Below, piece by piece: positions 1-6,595 of a stretch of 11,446 nt of DNA. The notes beneath the pieces were generated by a model. It saw nothing but the letters and a program-made list of their open reading frames with translations, searched no databases and had not been told where the DNA came from. How positions within the stretch are numbered: position 1 is the stretch's first letter; each line of letters opens with the position of its first letter. Source of the DNA: Bacteroidales bacterium UBA1181 (GTDB taxonomy: Bacteria; Bacteroidota; Bacteroidia; Bacteroidales; Paludibacteraceae). Location of the stretch: the NCBI GenBank assembly GCA_002310215.1, contig DBYR01000008.1:1-11446 (forward strand), given 5' to 3'. The position numbers and the translations under genes are program-made.

Positions 1-84
1 GAAACCTAAATCAAAGTGTTTTTCGGACATCGCTGAAAGATGGACTCCAAGAGTCAATAGTAAAATAATCGATAACTTCTTCAT
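1..84 (-). CDS. Partial exported protein, N-terminus only
   Basis: This is an open frame on the minus strand that starts with ATG at 84-82 and runs off the left edge of the window after 28 codons. It begins MKKLSIILLLTLG and continues to a small-residue stretch (HLSA) followed by polar residues. That is a typical Sec signal peptide: two lysines, a leucine/isoleucine-rich core and a likely signal peptidase I site near residue 18. There is no cysteine, so it is not an obvious lipoprotein. A TAnnTTTG-type -7 box lies about 38 bases upstream of the start, which supports a real gene. The mature protein is almost wholly outside the window, so its function cannot be named. It follows the GH43-like glycosidase gene on the same strand after 151 bases and could belong to the same carbohydrate-use locus, which is inference only. 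Confidence 0.7.
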   Translation of the reverse strand, partial: MKKLSIILLLTLGVHLSAMSEKHFDLGF

Positions 85-121
85 TTCAAATGCATTTTAG
101 CTAATTCATGGTAATATAAAG

Positions 122-129
122 CAAATATA
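122..129 (-). promoter_or_regulatory. -7 box of the partial exported-protein gene
   Basis: Read on the minus strand this is TATATTTG, a perfect match to the Bacteroidetes -7 consensus TAnnTTTG. Transcription would begin near position 115, giving a leader of about 30 bases before the ATG at 84. No good TTG element is found at the expected 19-21 base spacing, so the -33 part is weak. It implies that the gene starting at 84 is not solely dependent on read-through from the glycosidase gene. Confidence 0.45.
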
Positions 130-235
130 ATACATTCTATCTCTAATTTCATATTCAAATTCACATTATCTATTCAGCACCTTCTCCTAAACATCTATCC
201 TTAACCCAATATGAGATCATTAACAAACCACCCCT

Positions 236-3079
236 CTATTCCACCCTCACCTTCCGTCCGTTCACCAAGTAAACGCCGGCAGGCAATTGACAATCTACCA
301 ATGCATTAGCCTCAACGCCGAAGGAGCGTGTTAGGCGGCCATCCAACGTATAGATATAGACGTCGCATGCGCGGGGAGAGCGCACCGTCAATTGGTTCTT
401 CCCTGTATAGACCTCCACATCATCCATCCCTTCATCCGAGTAGAGTTCAGGCACTCCAACAGGCTCCACCTTCTTGTAACCTTTCGACTCGATCCATCGC
501 GCGTAGGAACCGTCCGACTCGTCAGATATCGGTGCATAATGTACTTTCTTCGAATCGAAACAGAAGGCGAACTGGCAGCTGGCGGTCTTGCCCGCCGTAC
601 CCAAGCCGACCACACCGTTCAGCGTCGGCGTGGCGCTGAAGTTCGTCATGGCGGAAGAGGAGGAACTGCGTGGATAGAAGTAGTAATAGCCGTCATGCGT
701 GCCCGAAGAGACAATCCTCCACTGCTGCTCGTGGGAGCCGGAGGAGTCCCGCAACGAGAGCCCGCCATCCGTGGCGTCCAAAGCCTTCCCGGATGCCACA
801 TCCGTCAGGATATAATAGTCTTCCTTGGCGGAGATCCTGAACGAGAGGTTGATGTCGTCATTGTCCTCCGTCAGGGCCAGCTTGCCCTCCTTGTTGGACA
901 ATATCCTGTTCGCGTTCTTGGAGAGCAAGAGGTAGGTCTTGCCCGGCTCAAACGTCTCCACACGCCTATAGCGGTTCAACTTATCGAACAAATCGAGGCT
1001 CCACTCCCCGTAGAAACGGATGATCGGATAGCCACTGCGCATATCGATCGGCAACCAGATGTGCCATGACTCGCCCACGTTGGCGTCCGGGAAGTAGTCG
1101 CCACCTTTCCACCGGTCTCCCATGTAGATGTAGGCGTCATATTTGCCCGGCACCTTGAAGACGTAGTTGCTTTGGCTGCAGTAAGACTTGTTAGCGTTCG
1201 CGTCCACGCATGGGTTGCCATTGTCCGCCCAACCCGACAGCGGGAGCTGTGAATAGGAGGAGTGGGCAGGGTTCGGGTCCCAACCCGTACAGCCCGAAGT
1301 GATCGCCACGAAGCGTTGGTGGTATTTGAATATAGCGGGAGCCTCATACTGCTTGTCGACGAACATGCGTTCCCACGTGTTGCTCAGGTCTAGATAGTCG
1401 TCCTTCAGCAGGGTGCCGTGCATCGTCATGTTCTCCTCGGCCGACCCGAAGTGGTAGCCCACGTTGTAGTCTGGATCGAACATCAATGTCTGGTCGCGCG
1501 AACCCGAAGGTTGCGCATCCCCCCTCGGACGCATCGTCTTCACGAACTTATACGGCCCTGTGATCTTATCCGCATAGAGGATGGCCACGCGCGAGGCCGC
1601 ATAGCCTGAACCATTCTCCCAGTGCACCCACATGACATATTTCCCCGTGTTCGGACATTTCATCACCTTCGGGCGCTCCAGTGTGCGGCCATAGTTCATA
1701 TCCTGGTAATCGCTCCTTAACGGTTGTTCTGGGCATTCGTACGCCATGCACTCCCGCTTCCAGTTGTAGAGGTCCTTCGAGGTGTAGCAGACGATACCGT
1801 TGCTGCGCACAGGGGAAGGGCGGTAGTTCTCGCCAAACCAATAGTAGGTGCCATCCTCATAGAGCACACATCCGCCATGCGCGTTGATATGCTTGCCCTC
1901 CGCATCGAGCCAGTCCATGCCCATACGGATCGCGGAACTGCCGATCAGGAAGGAGTGGTAAGGTTGCCCAGAAGGGGCGTCCACCCGCACGAGGTACCAA
2001 TAATGCTTTCCGTCAGAACCGCTCTTGTCGCTGTAGACACCCTTGCCGTCCGATGTGCCGTCCGTGCCCAAGAACTTCCCGCTTGAGACCACCTGCAAAC
2101 GGATGTAGCGCTCCTCGTCCGGCGCGTAAGCCACCTTGAAGTGGGCGGCCGACGAAGAGGTTCCGTTCGCCATCTTCACGTCATACTCGCCCGAAGCGGT
2201 CAGGTAAGTGCCCGACGCCACGTTCTTCAGCGCATAGGAGCCATCGCTCATCGCCTCGAAGACGAACTGTCGCTTCGTGTCGTTGGAGCGGTTCTTGATC
2301 TGCACATTACCGTTCTCGTTGGAGAGGTAACGGTTGCTGGCATGGACGATATAGTACTTCACGCCTGCGGAGACCGGCGAATTACGTTCCGCCTTATAGG
2401 CATTGAGGGCGTCCGCCAGCTTCGTCGTGGCGGAGACCACCTCCGCTTGGGAAGTAGGCGATTCGTAGACCGATTTCGCAGCGTCTATTTCAGCCAATAG
2501 TTTTTCTTGGGAACGCACAGGGTACTCCCCTTCCCCATCGCCGCCCTTCGTCGTCGAGAGGAAGAGTTCAGCCTTCTCGATGGTCATGTACAGACCGTCC
2601 GTGATCAGGGAAGAGCCGTTCGCCTCACGCAGATACCAGAGGTGGAGCGTCTCACGTCCGTTCTTGTCCGAATAGACGCTGGCACCCGGCACGGTACCGT
2701 CCGTACCGAGGCATAGATTGTTATCAGCACATCGGAAGCGCACGTAATCACCGCCGCAATCCTCCACAGAGAACTTGGCGACGTTACCCGTAGAGGAGGA
2801 GAACTCCGTGTTCCACTGCCCCGTCTTCGCCACGTTCGAATTACGTTGTACGCTCTTTATCAGGTAGGAACTACCCGACTGCACGAAGCGGAACTGCTGC
2901 GCCTCACCCGCGTTGAAGGTATGGAGGTTCGGTGTTCCATCCACCGACGAGAGCGCCATGCCCGAGGAGTGGAAGACATAATAGACACCATTGTTCCTTA
3001 TCTGCACGCCCCATGAAGGGACGAAGCCACATAGCATACCCAATATGAAGAGAAAAAATATCCTGATCTGTGTTTTCAT
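236..3079 (-). CDS. Secreted modular GH43-like glycosidase (probable galactan-active) with beta-trefoil modules and T9SS-like tail
   Basis: The 947-residue precursor is probably an extracellular exo-acting glycosidase. Modules in order: signal peptide (about 1-24); ricin-like beta-trefoil module (29-152); short helical FIVAR-like spacer (about 188-232); second beta-trefoil module (238-365) clearly duplicated from the first; five-bladed GH43-type catalytic domain (about 372-700); third ricin-like module (705-850); C-terminal beta-rich tail (about 887-947) ending in LPAGVYLVNGRKVRVE, which resembles T9SS type A sorting domains. In the catalytic domain NAHGG (399-403), LERP with E468, QYEAP with the likely acid E579, GWDPNP (599-604), SQSNYV with Q636 and HIWLPID (673-679) fit the GH43 subfamily 24/34 group, known for exo-beta-1,3-galactanases and beta-galactosidases. 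The usual GH43 Asp base is not at the first-blade position. GH43 membership is fairly sure; the galactan substrate is inferred. The ATG at 3079 is chosen because it begins the signal peptide and lies just downstream of a promoter. Confidence 0.9.
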   Translation of the reverse strand: MKTQIRIFFLFILGMLCGFVPSWGVQIRNNGVYYVFHSSGMALSSVDGTPNLHTFNAGEAQQFRFVQSGSSYLIKSVQRNSNVAKTGQWNTEFSSSTGNVAKFSVEDCGGDYVRFRCADNNLCLGTDGTVPGASVYSDKNGRETLHLWYLREANGSSLITDGLYMTIEKAELFLSTTKGGDGEGEYPVRSQEKLLAEIDAAKSVYESPTSQAEVVSATTKLADALNAYKAERNSPVSAGVKYYIVHASNRYLSNENGNVQIKNRSNDTKRQFVFEAMSDGSYALKNVASGTYLTASGEYDVKMANGTSSSAAHFKVAYAPDEERYIRLQVVSSGKFLGTDGTSDGKGVYSDKSGSDGKHYWYLVRVDAPSGQPYHSFLIGSSAIRMGMDWLDAEGKHINAHGGCVLYEDGTYYWFGENYRPSPVRSNGIVCYTSKDLYNWKRECMAYECPEQPLRSDYQDMNYGRTLERPKVMKCPNTGKYVMWVHWENGSGYAASRVAILYADKITGPYKFVKTMRPRGDAQPSGSRDQTLMFDPDYNVGYHFGSAEENMTMHGTLLKDDYLDLSNTWERMFVDKQYEAPAIFKYHQRFVAITSGCTGWDPNPAHSSYSQLPLSGWADNGNPCVDANANKSYCSQSNYVFKVPGKYDAYIYMGDRWKGGDYFPDANVGESWHIWLPIDMRSGYPIIRFYGEWSLDLFDKLNRYRRVETFEPGKTYLLLSKNANRILSNKEGKLALTEDNDDINLSFRISAKEDYYILTDVASGKALDATDGGLSLRDSSGSHEQQWRIVSSGTHDGYYYFYPRSSSSSAMTNFSATPTLNGVVGLGTAGKTASCQFAFCFDSKKVHYAPISDESDGSYARWIESKGYKKVEPVGVPELYSDEGMDDVEVYTGKNQLTVRSPRACDVYIYTLDGRLTRSFGVEANALVDCQLPAGVYLVNGRKVRVE

Positions 3080-3129
3080 GGCAAATATTCTTTTACAACG
3101 TCCACGTAATAACGGGTGCTAAGGTAATA

Positions 3130-3159
3130 CAAATAAGGGATATATGAAGAATATATCAA
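3130..3159 (-). promoter_or_regulatory. Promoter of the GH43-like gene
   Basis: On the minus strand a TTG element (3159-3157) is followed by a 19-base spacer and then CTTATTTG (3137-3130), a near match to the Bacteroidetes -7 box TAnnTTTG. Transcription would begin near 3123, giving a leader of about 44 bases. The -33 element sits directly next to the T-tract of the SulP terminator, so the two genes are separated transcriptionally within about 35 bases. Confidence 0.5.
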
Positions 3160-3160
3160 C

Positions 3161-3191
3161 AAAAAAAACAGGAGACACCCGAGATGTCCCC
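3161..3191 (-). terminator. Rho-independent terminator of the SulP gene
   Basis: Reading the minus strand, GGGGACA (3191-3185) pairs with TGTCTCC (3177-3171) with one G-U pair across a seven-base loop. It is followed by a T-rich run ending at 3161 (TG then eight T). This is a standard intrinsic terminator located 61 bases after the SulP stop codon. A second small inverted repeat (CACCCA/TGGGTG) lies just before it, at about 3198-3216. Confidence 0.75.
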
Positions 3192-3251
3192 TGCTGTCCA
3201 CACCCAACAACCATGGGTGGAATATTTAAGTGGTTACAAAGTATTCATCAA

Positions 3252-4973
3252 TCACTTCTGAGTCGATTCCGCACCCACGTACTCACCCGCCTTCGCCAGC
3301 GCCTCGTTGATGTTGGAGCAGATGTTCTCCTCTCCGACCAACTGATCGAACTTAGCCTTCAGCAACATGGAGCGCACATGCTTGTTGACGCCTGAGAGCA
3401 CCACCTTGATGTTCGCGCGCTGCGACTGCATACAGAGGTTTTCCAAGTTGTGCAGACCGGTCGAATCCATGAAAGGAACCTTACGCATACGAATGACGCG
3501 CACCTTAGGGGCGTCCGCCACCTCGCTCATGATCTCGTCGAACTTGTTGGCGATACCGAAGAAGTATGGACCATCGATCTCATAGACACCAACGCCCTCC
3601 GGGATGATGAGTTTCTCCTCGTGCACCGTCACGTCCAGGTTGTCGCCCGGATCGATTTCGTCACGGAAGACACGGATGATGGAGGACTCGTTCACACGAC
3701 GGATGAAGAGCACCACCGCCAGAAGCAGACCGATCTCTATCGCCACCGTCAAGTCGAACACCACCGTGAGGATGAAGGTCACGATCAACACGGAGAAATC
3801 GGACTTCGGGCTCTTGGACAAAGAGACGAAGGCGCGCCAACCACTCATATTATAGGAAACGACGATCAGCACACCCGCCAGACAAGGCATAGGGATATAG
3901 CCGACCAATCTGCCCAAAGCCAACAAAACCAGCAACAGGACAAAGGCATGCACGATACCCGCGACCGGGGTACGTCCGCCGTTGTTGATGTTCGTCATCG
4001 TACGGGCGATGGCGCCAGTGGCAGGAATACCGCCGAAGAAAGGGACCACCACGTTGGCGATGCCCTGGCCGATCAACTCCGTGTTGGAGTTGTGCTTGTC
4101 GCCCGTCACACCATCCGCCACCATGGCGGAGAGCAACGACTCGATAGCGCCCAGCATAGCGATCGTGAACGCGGCAGGGAACAACCTACGGATAACGCTC
4201 AGATAAGTCTCGTCCGCCGCCAGCGTCATGTCCGGCACGTGCGGCATCGGAATGCCAGAAGGCAACTCGTACAAATCGCCGATGGTCTGGATGGAAGTCA
4301 CCCCGCAGAACTCACGCAGGAGATAAACAGCCACCGTCATCACCACGATAGCCACCAACGAGCCAGGCACCTTCTTCGAAATCTTCGGAGTGAGGACGAT
4401 GATGAGCAAGCTCAACAGACCTACACCCAACGCCCAGAAATTAACATGGCTGAAGTTCTTGAAATAACAGATCCATTTATGTATGAAGTCAGCCGGCACA
4501 TCCGTGATGCCCAAGCCGAACAAATCGTTCATCTGCGTGGAGAAGATCGTCAGCGCGATACCGCCCGTGAAACCCACGATCACAGGGTAAGGGACGAACT
4601 TGATGACGCTACCCAAGTGGAAGAAACCCATGAAAATCAGCAGGACACCCGCCATGATCGTGGCGATGGTCAGACCACCCAAGCCATATTGCTGGATGAT
4701 GCCATAGACGATCACGATGAACGCACCCGTCGGTCCACCGATCTGCACCTTCGTGCCGCCGAAAAAAGAAACCAGGAAACCCGCAATAATCGCAGTGAGC
4801 AAACCCTCTGTCGGACCCACGCCCGAAGCGATTCCGAATGCGATGGCTAAAGGAATGGCGACGATACCCACAATGATACCCGCCATCAAATCTGTCATGA
4901 AACGTTCCCTACTATAATCCTTAAGACAACTAAACAACCTCGGAGCAAAAACATCCGATAGTGATGCTTTCAT
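3252..4973 (-). CDS. SulP/SLC26-family anion permease with C-terminal STAS domain
   Basis: The 573-residue inner-membrane transporter belongs to the SulP (SLC26) family, which moves sulfate, bicarbonate or dicarboxylates, often with H+ or Na+. Residues 25-430 are hydrophobic and hold the multi-pass core. Family hallmarks are visible: the N-terminal DLMAGIIVGIVAIPLAIAFG (28-47), GGPTGAF (79-85), PYPVIVGFTGGIA (128-140), GAIESLLSAMVAD (275-287) and the GQGIANVV...GGIPATGAIARTMTN stretch (302-328). Residues about 445-565 form the STAS domain, with FMDSTGLHNL at 501-510. The length is usual for bacterial members; E. coli DauA, a succinate transporter, is the best-known relative of similar size. 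Substrate cannot be decided from sequence and no sulfate-assimilation gene is adjacent. The gene appears monocistronic: a hairpin terminator follows it and a 260-base gap precedes it. A 13-nt inverted repeat brackets its leader. Confidence 0.95.
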   Translation of the reverse strand: MKASLSDVFAPRLFSCLKDYSRERFMTDLMAGIIVGIVAIPLAIAFGIASGVGPTEGLLTAIIAGFLVSFFGGTKVQIGGPTGAFIVIVYGIIQQYGLGGLTIATIMAGVLLIFMGFFHLGSVIKFVPYPVIVGFTGGIALTIFSTQMNDLFGLGITDVPADFIHKWICYFKNFSHVNFWALGVGLLSLLIIVLTPKISKKVPGSLVAIVVMTVAVYLLREFCGVTSIQTIGDLYELPSGIPMPHVPDMTLAADETYLSVIRRLFPAAFTIAMLGAIESLLSAMVADGVTGDKHNSNTELIGQGIANVVVPFFGGIPATGAIARTMTNINNGGRTPVAGIVHAFVLLLVLLALGRLVGYIPMPCLAGVLIVVSYNMSGWRAFVSLSKSPKSDFSVLIVTFILTVVFDLTVAIEIGLLLAVVLFIRRVNESSIIRVFRDEIDPGDNLDVTVHEEKLIIPEGVGVYEIDGPYFFGIANKFDEIMSEVADAPKVRVIRMRKVPFMDSTGLHNLENLCMQSQRANIKVVLSGVNKHVRSMLLKAKFDQLVGEENICSNINEALAKAGEYVGAESTQK

Positions 4974-4979
4974 AATAAC

Positions 4980-5084
4980 AACAATGTTAAATTTTTATAA
5001 ATTAAAAAAATGAGTCGCGAAGTTAGTCATTTTTTCAATCACAAAAACAAAAATGCGGCTCAAAATATGTTATTTAACATTGTT
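4980..5084. repeat. 13-nt perfect inverted repeat bracketing the SulP leader
   Basis: AACAATGTTAAAT at 4980-4992 is the exact reverse complement of ATTTAACATTGTT at 5072-5084. The arms are separated by 79 bases that contain the likely SulP promoter. The near arm ends 7 bases upstream of the SulP start codon. The core AACAATGTT is itself almost palindromic (AAC-AAT-GTT), so each arm could be one protein-binding site. Because the region is AT-rich, chance cannot be excluded. Confidence 0.4.
5018..5050 (-). promoter_or_regulatory. Possible SulP promoter
   Basis: On the minus strand TAACTTCG (5025-5018) resembles the TAnnTTTG -7 box with one mismatch. Two TTG elements lie upstream, with spacers of 16 and 22 bases, neither at the ideal 19-21. 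Transcription would start near 5011, leaving a leader of just under 40 bases. The assignment is tentative. Confidence 0.3.
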
Positions 5085-5132
5085 TAATGATATATGGAGC
5101 ACGTCGGTTTCATTTACCGCACCAAACATGTA

Positions 5133-5178
5133 GTATTTACTATTTATCCATTTACCATTAACTATTTACTTAGCGCTG
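5133..5178. repeat. Diverged ATTTA-heptad repeat, related to the array at 9787-9937
   Basis: This stretch between the cytidine deaminase stop and the SulP leader is a run of heptad-like units (TATTTAC, TATTTATCC, ATTTACC, ATTAACT, ATTTACT) that ends in TAGCGCT. The same units, and a similar ending (AAGCGCT), occur in the ordered 46-bp tandem array 4.6 kb to the right. It looks like a decayed single copy of the same repeat family. It has no coding potential. Confidence 0.45.
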
Positions 5179-5233
5179 ATGCGATGATTTCGCCTCAAAC
5201 TCCATGAACTCTTTGCTCCGTGAGGAATTTAGC

Positions 5234-5701
5234 CTACATCTCGAACTGTAGCGGAAGCAACGAGGCGATGCTTCTCAGCCGATAGATTTTTTGTTCTCCA
5301 TAGAGGAGCACGGAAATAGGCTTTCCGAAACGGTTCTCCGTCTCCAGCAGAGACTGCCGGCACGCCCCGCAAGGTGTGATCGGGGAAGGAAGGAACCCCT
5401 CCGCATTACGGGCGGCGATCGCCAACAAACGCACAGGCTGGTCAGGGTACGTGGCGTTGGCGTAATACAGAGCAGTACGCTCGGCGCACAATCCGCAAGG
5501 GTACGAGACATTCTCCTGGTTGCTTCCACGCACCACCACTCCGTTCTCCAACAGCAGCGCGGCACCCACCGCGAACTTGGAATATGGGGAATAGGAACCC
5601 TCCGTGGCCCTCTTCGCCTCGTCAATCAACCGGCGCTCCTGCTCGTTCAACTCATTCCATGAAAGCACCTCCACCCTACAGATTATTTCCTTCGCATCCA
5701 T
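5234..5701 (-). CDS. cdd: Cytidine deaminase
   Basis: The 155-residue enzyme deaminates cytidine and deoxycytidine to uridine and deoxyuridine in cytosolic pyrimidine salvage. It is normally a zinc-dependent homotetramer in this size class. Zinc ligands and catalytic residues are all visible: C72-A73-E74 (E74 is the proton shuttle) and PCGACRQ at 110-116, with C111 and C114. The ribose-binding NQEN (61-64) and SPYSKFAVGAALL (38-50) are also in place. The frame stays open to 5851, but the ATG at 5701 is preferred. Homology begins just after it, the extension would run through the divergent promoter region and into the opposite gene, and a -7 box lies directly upstream. A 64-base gap separates it from a divergently transcribed cell-wall hydrolase. 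No clear terminator hairpin follows. Confidence 0.95.
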   Translation of the reverse strand: MDAKEIICRVEVLSWNELNEQERRLIDEAKRATEGSYSPYSKFAVGAALLLENGVVVRGSNQENVSYPCGLCAERTALYYANATYPDQPVRLLAIAARNAEGFLPSPITPCGACRQSLLETENRFGKPISVLLYGEQKIYRLRSIASLLPLQFEM

Positions 5702-5724
5702 ACAAAAAATTTTTTCTATTGTTT

Positions 5725-5732
5725 CAAAATCA
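5725..5732 (-). promoter_or_regulatory. -7 box of cdd
   Basis: On the minus strand this reads TGATTTTG, one mismatch from TAnnTTTG. The predicted start near 5718 gives a leader of about 17 bases before the ATG at 5701. It abuts the oppositely oriented -7 box at 5735-5742, with only two bases between. No convincing -33 element is seen. Confidence 0.35.
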
Positions 5733-5734
5733 TA

Positions 5735-5742
5735 TATCTTTG
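5735..5742 (+). promoter_or_regulatory. -7 box of the GH73-led operon
   Basis: TATCTTTG is a perfect TAnnTTTG match. Transcription would begin near 5749, giving a leader of about 17 A-rich bases before the ATG at 5766. The base tract at the expected -33 position is T-rich but lacks a clear TTG. The box supports 5766 as the start, rather than the upstream in-frame ATG at 5604, which lies inside cdd. Confidence 0.5.
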
Positions 5743-5765
5743 TAAAAATAAAAAAAAATGGAAGA

Positions 5766-6584
5766 ATGAGAAAATTTTCGTTCACAATCATCATGCTCTT
5801 GTCATGCGCATGCACCCTTTCCGCTGCGACGAAACAATTACAAGTCAACATCGATTACATCAACAGATACTCCTCCATCGCAATTGAGAAGATGAAGGAA
5901 CACCGCATACCCGCCAGCATCACCCTAGCCCAAGGCATCCTCGAATCGGGCGCCGGGCAAAGCGAATTGGCCAAGAAAAGCAACAACCACTTCGGCATCA
6001 AATGCCACGACGATTGGAAGGGCGAAAGGGTCTACCACGACGACGACCAGAAGCAGGAGTGTTTCCGCAAATACAGCAAACCGGAGCTCTCTTACGAAGA
6101 CCACTCTCAATTCCTCAAGAAGAAGAGATACGAGTCGCTCTACTCCCTCAACGTCACAGACTACAAAGGATGGGCGAAGGGCTTGAAAGCCTGCGGCTAC
6201 GCGACCGCCAAAGACTACGCTGACAGGCTCATCGAGCTCATCGAGACCTATAACCTGCAACAATATGACCAGATCGCCTTGGGCAACATGCCGAACGATG
6301 TGATCACACCTTCCCAACCAGGAGGAAACGAAGAGAGCGCCCCTCTCGCGACAACCGTCAAATACCTCAAGGAGAGCAGCATGGGCGAGATACCCGTATG
6401 CGACACCCACAGCGTAAACAAGGAAGGAAAGAGAGAGTACGTCATCGCAAGACGTGGCGACTCCTACGAATCCATCGCCGATGAATTTGAGTTGAGCAAG
6501 TGGCAGATCCGCCGCTACAACAAACTCAAGAAGAGCGACAACTCACAACCCGCCACAGGCGACACAGTCTACATCAGCAGATAA
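5766..6584 (+). CDS. Exported GH73 glucosaminidase (peptidoglycan hydrolase) with C-terminal LysM
   Basis: The 272-residue precursor probably cleaves N-acetylglucosaminyl bonds of peptidoglycan in the periplasm, acting in wall turnover or cell separation. A signal peptide covers residues 1-20 (MRKFSFTIIMLLSCACTLSA). The GH73/FlgJ-like domain spans about 28-165. It has PASITLAQGILESGAGQSELA (49-69) with the expected catalytic Glu at E60, then NNHFGIKC (73-80) and a conserved YEDHSQFL...YKGWAKGLKACGYATAKDYA block (110-152). After a linker (about 168-220) a single LysM-like peptidoglycan-binding module lies at 224-270 (YVIARRGDSYESIADEF and later TGDTVYIS). The N-terminal extension of the open frame to 5604 is rejected because it overlaps cdd antisense and has no signal peptide. 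It is the first gene of the plus-strand run, with 11 bases to the next gene. Confidence 0.92.
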   Translation: MRKFSFTIIMLLSCACTLSAATKQLQVNIDYINRYSSIAIEKMKEHRIPASITLAQGILESGAGQSELAKKSNNHFGIKCHDDWKGERVYHDDDQKQECFRKYSKPELSYEDHSQFLKKKRYESLYSLNVTDYKGWAKGLKACGYATAKDYADRLIELIETYNLQQYDQIALGNMPNDVITPSQPGGNEESAPLATTVKYLKESSMGEIPVCDTHSVNKEGKREYVIARRGDSYESIADEFELSKWQIRRYNKLKKSDNSQPATGDTVYISR

Positions 6585-6595
6585 AGAGAGAAAAG

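Noticed and set aside
392..1069. 225-codon plus-strand frame antisense to the glycosidase
   Set aside because: There is no recognisable domain or promoter, and it lies within the well-supported minus-strand gene.
3450..4850. Long 466-codon open frame antisense to the SulP gene
   Set aside because: Its translation is rich in His, Arg, Asp and Gln with no fold or motif. It is the mirror of the SulP coding sequence, whose family motifs are unambiguous.
5604..5765. 54-residue N-terminal extension of the GH73 protein
   Set aside because: It overlaps cdd antisense and would bury the signal peptide that begins at 5766.
5758..5769. Three-codon mini-ORF (ATG GAA GAA TGA) overlapping the GH73 start
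   Set aside because: It could be a translational coupling leader, but a motif this short arises easily in A-rich leaders and nothing else supports it.
5702..5851. 50-residue N-terminal extension of cytidine deaminase
   Set aside because: It would cross the divergent promoters and the start of the GH73 gene. Family homology starts at the internal Met at 5701.
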